Shown here piece after piece: positions 24,041 through 28,145 of a stretch of DNA of 28,145 nucleotides. The notes under the pieces were generated by a model. The model saw nothing but the letters and a program-made list of their open reading frames with translations, did no database searches and was not told where the DNA came from. The translations under genes and the position numbers were made by a program. This stretch comes from CBDUBS01 sp965365445 (lineage in GTDB: Bacteria; Bacteroidota; Rhodothermia; Rhodothermales; DASSAV01), in NCBI GenBank assembly GCA_965365445.1, contig CBDUBS010000030.1, positions 1-28,145 of the forward strand, given 5' to 3'. Numbering within the stretch: the first letter of the stretch is position 1; each line of letters opens with the position of its first letter.

Positions 24041-25191
24041 CAGGAGGGGCACGCGGCCACTCCGCATTGCATTTCCGACACGATCGCCTGCATCGGCTCG
24101 TCCTGAGGGGCGAGCTTCAGGTACTCGTTCAGAAAGAACAGCGCCCGTTCGGTCCGTCCGGATGCATGGCAGGTAAGGCCCAGGAAGCGGTACAGGTGGG
24201 CGTCGTTGAGCGGGAAGCGGACCGTACGCCCCGTTCGGCTGCGGTCGTAGGCTTCCATGAACATGAGCAGCGCCTCGTTCATACGCCCGAGCGTATGTAA
24301 CGTTACGCCGCACTCGACGTACCCGATGGGCTCGTCGGGATTCAGGCGGATGGCCTCTCCGGCGTGGACGAGCGACGCAACGAGGTTGGTTTCGGAACGG
24401 TTAGCCATTACCGCGAGCAGCCGGACGTAGAAGGCGTTTTCCGGAGTGAGGCTATTGAAGTCCAGTGCATTCAGCAACCGGGCCGCCTCGGCAGGCTCGC
24501 CGACGGCCATCAGCGCGTTCGCCAGCTGGTACAGGTAGTAGGCATGGAGAACGGGGTCCGTGTTTTCTTCGACCTCCCGGCGCAGCAGAGGCAGCCGGGA
24601 CACGTACTTGAGGCGCATGGCCTCGGGGGCGAGCTGGTAGCCGGTATGGATGATCTCGGCCCCGCCAGACCGCACCTCCATGTTGCGCCGCGAACAGAAC
24701 GCAGCGAGCCGGGATCGGATCTGGTTGTGCACGCTGCCGTCGTAGCGCAGGTGAGGGTGGTTTCTGAAGACCCGTTCCTGCTCGATCGTCTCCGCCGCTA
24801 CGTACCGATTAGTCCCCATGAGGTTAACGACGGTGAGCATCAGTCCGGCGAGCCGAGGCGTCGCAAGGGCGCCCCGCAGCAGCTTCCAGTGGTCGGGTTC
24901 GGGGATGTATTCGTCGCCGTCGAGCACGAGAATGAAGTCGCCGGAGGCCCGGTCGAAGCTGTGGTTTCGGGCGACGGCAAACGACCCCGGCCACTCGATC
25001 TCCTCGAACACATCGGCGTACTGCCGGGCGATCTCCTGCGAGCCGTCCGTTGAGCCCGTATCGATGACGACGACCTCGTCCACGTGGGGCCGGGCCAGGC
25101 TCAGGCATTTATCGAGGGTGGCCGCTTCGTTCCTGACGATCATCGCCAGAGATAGGGTTGGCCGAGCGCGGCGAGGGGGTCTGGCGGACAT
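24040..25191 (-). CDS. GT2-family glycosyltransferase with C-terminal TPR-like domain
   Basis: A 383-residue cytosolic enzyme; the ATG at 25191 starts just before the fold (SLAMIVRNEAATLDKCL), while the open frame upstream overlaps the next gene. GT-A motifs are complete: VVVIDTGSTDGS (44-51) for nucleotide binding and the DXD-like LDGDEY (D91, D93) for metal. The catalytic domain ends near residue 190. Residues about 215-365 form TPR-like helices (ANALMAVGEPAEAARLLNAL, LTPENAFYVRLLAVMA, ALFFLNEYLKLAPQ). It follows the GT4 gene by 31 bases on minus and lies between the flagellin genes and fliS-fliD, so flagellin glycosylation is the natural hypothesis. Glycan and donor cannot be read from the sequence. 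Confidence 0.88.
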   Translation of the reverse strand: MSARPPRRARPTLSLAMIVRNEAATLDKCLSLARPHVDEVVVIDTGSTDGSQEIARQYADVFEEIEWPGSFAVARNHSFDRASGDFILVLDGDEYIPEPDHWKLLRGALATPRLAGLMLTVVNLMGTNRYVAAETIEQERVFRNHPHLRYDGSVHNQIRSRLAAFCSRRNMEVRSGGAEIIHTGYQLAPEAMRLKYVSRLPLLRREVEENTDPVLHAYYLYQLANALMAVGEPAEAARLLNALDFNSLTPENAFYVRLLAVMANRSETNLVASLVHAGEAIRLNPDEPIGYVECGVTLHTLGRMNEALLMFMEAYDRSRTGRTVRFPLNDAHLYRFLGLTCHASGRTERALFFLNEYLKLAPQDEPMQAIVSEMQCGVAACPS

Positions 25192-25222
25192 GGCGGTTCG
25201 GGTGAGGGTTATTCGTGAAGGT

Positions 25223-26803
25223 TTATGCAAAGACGGAGGCGGGTTGCACCTCATTGGGTGGGGCGTACCTCGCCGCCTCCGCCCTGAAGCGCAGGGCGAC
25301 GCCGGCATGACCGATGTGCTCGCAGGCTTCCGCAGCCGAAGCGTATATGGAGGCAGGATCGGCAGGCAATTTCGGTTCGCGCCCGGTTTGCCCGGCTGTT
25401 TCAAGCAGTTCGGCGGCGTAAACCAGTGCATCCACGGCGGCTTCGTAGCGACCGGCGCTCCAGAGGGCGCGGCCGGCCAGGTGCCGGACGAGCGGCTCGT
25501 CAGCGGCCAGATCGAGCGCGGCATCGGCATGGTAGAGCGCCGAAGTGATGTCGGAGGCGGCCAGCGCGAGCTGGAGCGCCAGCAAGCGGGGAGCGAGCGC
25601 CTGCTCGGGGGTAAGGCAGTCGAATGGCAGACGCTCGATCAAGCCGGACGCTGCCTGGAGATCGTCCGCCTGAATGAGCGCGTTTGCTTCCTCCATGGCC
25701 GCATCCACCTCACCGGGTGTGATTTGAAGATCCGACGGGACGGTCGGGCGCAAGAGCGCCGCCATCCGCTCGGGATAGTACTCGCTTGCCAACCGGTCGA
25801 GCAGGCGGATGATCTTCGCGACCTGTGTATCGAGAGCGAAGCGCTCCTCTACGTATTTCCGGTACCGCTCCGGCTCGAACGCGCCCCGATGAATCTGGTC
25901 CACGGCTTCATCGATCGCATTGTAGATAAAGTCGGCGGGGAACAGGGTTCGCGCACCGACGAAATCGTGGATGACGGGCCTGAGCCCGAGCGCCATCCCC
26001 TCGACCACCCCGACGCCCTGGCTTTCGATTACGCTGGAGGAAACGAGATAGGTAAACCCGGACAGCCATTCGGCTACGGTTGCTTTCGGAATTTCCCCGT
26101 GGATACGGATGTTTTCCTGAATCCCCATTTGTTCGGCATGGTACCTGATGTACTGCAACGCCTCGAAATGGTGGATGGGGCCGCCGATGTGCAGTACATA
26201 TTCCGAATCCAGATCGATCAGTTTCCTGATGATCTGAACGAGCAGCATCGGATTTTTGATGAGATGAACCCGCCCGAGGAAAGCCAGGTCGCGGGTTCGT
26301 TTTTTATCCGGCCGGAACGGGTAGGCGTCGAGCGCGATCCCGTTGGGGATGACCTCGGTTTTGCAGGAGCCCGGCAGCACGTCGGGGTGGATCTGTTCGA
26401 AGGTGCCGATGACGCCGCTGTTGATGAAAATCAGCCGATCTATGTTTTTCCAGTTCACTTCCCGGGGGGCGCCTGTGTAGGCTTCGTATCGGTGGAGGCG
26501 GCATACGGACGGGATGCCTTGCACGAGCTTCGAGCCGGGTATTACCGGACCTGTGGCCCATTCAAACCAGGCCATATCCACCTGCCGCACCTGCTTCTGC
26601 ATTTCCTGCGGGGAGGTTCGCGGATTCCAGGAAAACCGGATGATTCGGTAGCGCTCCGGCAGCAGATCTAGAACGGGGTTCAGGAAGTGGACGTTATCCC
26701 CATCGGCGGCCCAGATGCCAAGCCTGATCGGGGGATTACCTTCCACTCGTGCGGGCTCTGGTAGCGTGCGCCGGTGGTTCGGCTTCGATGCCTTTTTCTT
26801 CAT
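25223..26803 (-). CDS. GT4-family glycosyltransferase with C-terminal TPR-like domain
   Basis: A 526-residue GT-B glycosyltransferase. The N-terminal Rossmann domain (about 25-165) starts IRLGIWAADGDNVHFLNP. The C-terminal donor-binding domain shows LAFLGRVHLIKNPMLL, HIGGPIHHF, and the EX7E motif E260-SQGVGVV-E268 followed by GMALGLRPV. Residues about 370-515 are helical TPR-like repeats resembling those of the neighbouring GT2 protein (FDCLTPEQALAPRLLAL). It is the first gene of the two-gene minus operon and starts 290 bases from fliS, divergently. A role in adding sugar to flagellin, with the GT2 partner, is inferred from context; cell-surface glycan synthesis is an alternative. Confidence 0.88.
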   Translation of the reverse strand: MKKKASKPNHRRTLPEPARVEGNPPIRLGIWAADGDNVHFLNPVLDLLPERYRIIRFSWNPRTSPQEMQKQVRQVDMAWFEWATGPVIPGSKLVQGIPSVCRLHRYEAYTGAPREVNWKNIDRLIFINSGVIGTFEQIHPDVLPGSCKTEVIPNGIALDAYPFRPDKKRTRDLAFLGRVHLIKNPMLLVQIIRKLIDLDSEYVLHIGGPIHHFEALQYIRYHAEQMGIQENIRIHGEIPKATVAEWLSGFTYLVSSSVIESQGVGVVEGMALGLRPVIHDFVGARTLFPADFIYNAIDEAVDQIHRGAFEPERYRKYVEERFALDTQVAKIIRLLDRLASEYYPERMAALLRPTVPSDLQITPGEVDAAMEEANALIQADDLQAASGLIERLPFDCLTPEQALAPRLLALQLALAASDITSALYHADAALDLAADEPLVRHLAGRALWSAGRYEAAVDALVYAAELLETAGQTGREPKLPADPASIYASAAEACEHIGHAGVALRFRAEAARYAPPNEVQPASVFA

Positions 26804-26848
26804 CCTGGTTTCGGGTATCCGGGGGAATCGTTTGTTTCTCCTGCCTGT

Positions 26849-26856
26849 TTATCGGA
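26849..26856 (-). promoter_or_regulatory. Possible sigma-28-like -10 element before the glycosyltransferase operon
   Basis: The minus strand carries TCCGATAA, seven of eight bases of the FliA -10, about 46 bases before the GT4 ATG. The -35 at the expected spacing (ATTTCTTC) is a poor match, so this is only a half-site. Confidence 0.2.
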
Positions 26857-26952
26857 AAGCCGGATCTGAAGAAATCGTGCCATCGGCCGGCGGGGGGAAA
26901 TGGAAGCAGGGGGCGCCGAGCGTTTTTCCGTCACGATGGGTCGATAAATGAT

Positions 26953-26979
26953 TTAAGTCCCGCCGCACCTTCCCGATAA
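26953..26979 (+). promoter_or_regulatory. FliA/sigma-28 promoter of fliS-fliD
   Basis: TTAAGTCC-N11-CCCGATAA. The -10 has seven of eight consensus bases, the -35 five of eight, and the spacer is exactly 11. The predicted leader before fliS is about 108 bases, holding only short hairpins such as GGCC-GAA-GGCC. Confidence 0.78.
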
Positions 26980-27093
26980 CGTCGGCGAGGGCCGAAGGCC
27001 GCCCAGCGGAAAGGCGTTCCGACGGGGAAAGTTGTTCCCTTTGCCGCGCTGTCGGCCCATTCACTCCCGATGAACCCATAAAGGAAGTATACC

Positions 27094-27414
27094 ATGACCG
27101 CACAGGCCTGCATCCGTCGATACCAGCAACAAGCCGTACAGACCTCTTCGCCCGAGCAAATCATTGCCAAGTTGTACGATCTGGGCGTTGCGGCCTGCCA
27201 TGCGGGCGATCGTGTAAAAGTGCGGAAAGTGCTGGTGGAGCTCATGGCGGGGCTGAATTTCGAACTGGGCGGCGAGATAGCCGTCCGGCTCCAGGCCATT
27301 TACGAGTTCTGCCTGGAAGAAAGCAACAACGGGCAACTGGATACGGTCCGGGAGTTGCTCGAAGGATTGCGCGAGGCGTGGCGCGAAGGCGTCCTGGGCC
27401 GTAAGGCGGCCTGA
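27094..27414 (+). CDS. fliS: Flagellin export chaperone FliS
   Basis: A 106-residue cytosolic chaperone that binds the disordered C-terminus of flagellin before export. RRYQQQAVQTSSPEQIIAKL followed by YDLGVAA is the FliS N-terminal signature, with four helices as expected; the length is slightly short of the usual 120-130. AAGGAAG lies seven bases before the ATG. It is followed by fliD after 46 bases and preceded by a sigma-28-like promoter. Confidence 0.92.
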   Translation: MTAQACIRRYQQQAVQTSSPEQIIAKLYDLGVAACHAGDRVKVRKVLVELMAGLNFELGGEIAVRLQAIYEFCLEESNNGQLDTVRELLEGLREAWREGVLGRKAA

Positions 27415-27460
27415 TGGTTGCGCCGCTCCGCGCCCGACATCCGTTTAGCCATAAAGGATT

Positions 27461-28145
27461 ATGAGCAAGGTCCCGCTTTACCTCAGTAACGACCCGTACG
27501 AGTCGCTGATCTCGAACATGATGATCATCGAGCGGCAGCCGCAGCTCCAGATGAAGGCCGACAAGGCCGAACAGGAGCGCATGAAGGGGGTGATGAGCGA
27601 TTTCAAGAGCAAGTTATCGGCCTTGCACACGCAGTTGAAGGAGTTTACGGAAGCACTCACCAGCCCGTTCGGCGCCCGTGCGGCCATCGTACCGGAGGGG
27701 GCTTCCTTTGCGGCGTCCGCCGATGCGAAAGCTGCGCCGGGGTCGCACCGGCTGGAAGTGCAGCGCCTGGCGGCGGCCGATACGCGGGTATCCAACCAGT
27801 TCGTCGGCTCCGGCGGGGCATTGCGGGCGTACTTCGACAACCCGGCCAACGAGCGCACGTTTACCTTATCGGTAGCGCACCCTACCGCAGGCGATCCGCG
27901 AAACCGGGTAGACGTATCCGTAACGGTTGACCCCACGGGCGCCGATGATGCGGCCATCCTGAAAGAAGTGGCTTCGGCCGTACAGACGGCCATGTCGGAC
28001 GCGGTGGCCGCCGGAACCATCACGGCCAAAGAAGCCGTCCAGGTGTCCGTCATCAACGAGACCGCCGATACGGCCCGCCTGTCGATCCGGAGCGGGCAGA
28101 CCGGCTATACCGGCCGCATCGGATTTGGCTCCTCGGCGTTGCTGG
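27461..28145 (+). CDS. fliD: Filament cap protein FliD, partial (runs off window end)
   Basis: The first 228 residues of the filament-cap protein, hook-associated protein 2, which folds flagellin subunits at the filament tip. The start at 27461 has AAAGGA just upstream. Conserved segments: an N-terminal helix region (MSKVPLYLSNDPYESLISNM), a coiled region (MKGVMSDFKSKLSALHTQL), and the FliD_N pattern AAPGSHRLEVQRLAAADTRV. Later VSVINETADTARLSIRSGQT fits the next domain. The C-terminal part lies outside the window. Confidence 0.93.
   Translation, partial: MSKVPLYLSNDPYESLISNMMIIERQPQLQMKADKAEQERMKGVMSDFKSKLSALHTQLKEFTEALTSPFGARAAIVPEGASFAASADAKAAPGSHRLEVQRLAAADTRVSNQFVGSGGALRAYFDNPANERTFTLSVAHPTAGDPRNRVDVSVTVDPTGADDAAILKEVASAVQTAMSDAVAAGTITAKEAVQVSVINETADTARLSIRSGQTGYTGRIGFGSSALL

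Noticed and set aside
27605..27625. A perfect GCCGATAA on minus inside fliD.
   Set aside because: The -35 at 11 bases (CTTCAACT) does not match and no minus-strand gene follows.
1..28145. CRISPR arrays, tRNA or rRNA genes, insertion sequences, integrases.
   Set aside because: I found no regularly spaced short repeats, no cloverleaf or rRNA-like stretches, and no transposase or recombinase motifs.

Overview
The window is GC-rich bacterial chromosome. It carries a saccharolytic/accessory block on the left (about 1-12.5 kb) and a late flagellar locus on the right (about 12.5-28.1 kb). A SusC-type TonB plug domain, secreted glycoside hydrolases of the DUF5060/DUF4038 and GH2 types and a Tat-exported Gfo/Idh/MocA oxidoreductase point to the Bacteroidota/Rhodothermota neighbourhood; Gemmatimonadota-like lineages are an alternative. 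A flagellated relative such as a Rhodothermales-like bacterium would fit. This placement is inference from gene content; there is no rRNA or tRNA to fix it.

Left block. Four minus-strand genes sit 24-52 bases apart and look like one operon, read from about 5.9 kb down to 1: a large secreted GH2 glycosidase with an unassigned C-terminal extension, a GH140/apiosidase-like hydrolase, a small corrinoid-binding methyl carrier, and a lipoprotein glycerophosphodiester phosphodiesterase cut by the window edge. A gene-free stretch of about 0.7 kb (5909-6600) holds a 14-bp palindrome and other hairpins of the interspersed-repeat kind. Then come, on minus, a lone SusC-type plug domain made as a lipoprotein and an exported VOC/glyoxalase-fold protein whose Shine-Dalgarno lies inside an 11-bp inverted repeat, and beyond them a Tat-signal Gfo/Idh/MocA oxidoreductase. 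On plus, a PHP-domain lipoprotein is followed by an aldo/keto reductase. A small single-pass membrane protein on minus separates this block from the flagellar genes.

Flagellar block. flgF-flgG-flgA-flgH-flgI-flgJ(N-terminal type)-flgN-flgK-flgL plus an HDOD gene run on plus with tiny gaps and end at a terminator near 21.15 kb. They encode the distal rod, L- and P-rings with the P-ring chaperone, the hook-filament junction proteins and their chaperone, and a possible signalling protein. Two almost identical tandem flagellin genes follow. On minus are two glycosyltransferases of different folds (GT2 and GT4) that appear to share a C-terminal TPR-like domain. fliS and the start of fliD complete the window. 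This is filament, cap, chaperone and probably flagellin-glycosylation machinery.

Regulation. I find three sites of the form TTAA(G/T)-spacer-CGATAA with identical 27-base geometry, matching the FliA/sigma-28 consensus (TAAAGTTT-N11-GCCGATAA). They lie upstream of fliC1, upstream of fliS-fliD, and upstream of the small unknown membrane-protein gene at 12.4 kb, which would make that gene a candidate new member of the late motility regulon. The most interesting leads are this gene, the shared domain of the two glycosyltransferases, the homogenised flagellin pair, the SD-masking hairpin and the orphan plug lipoprotein.
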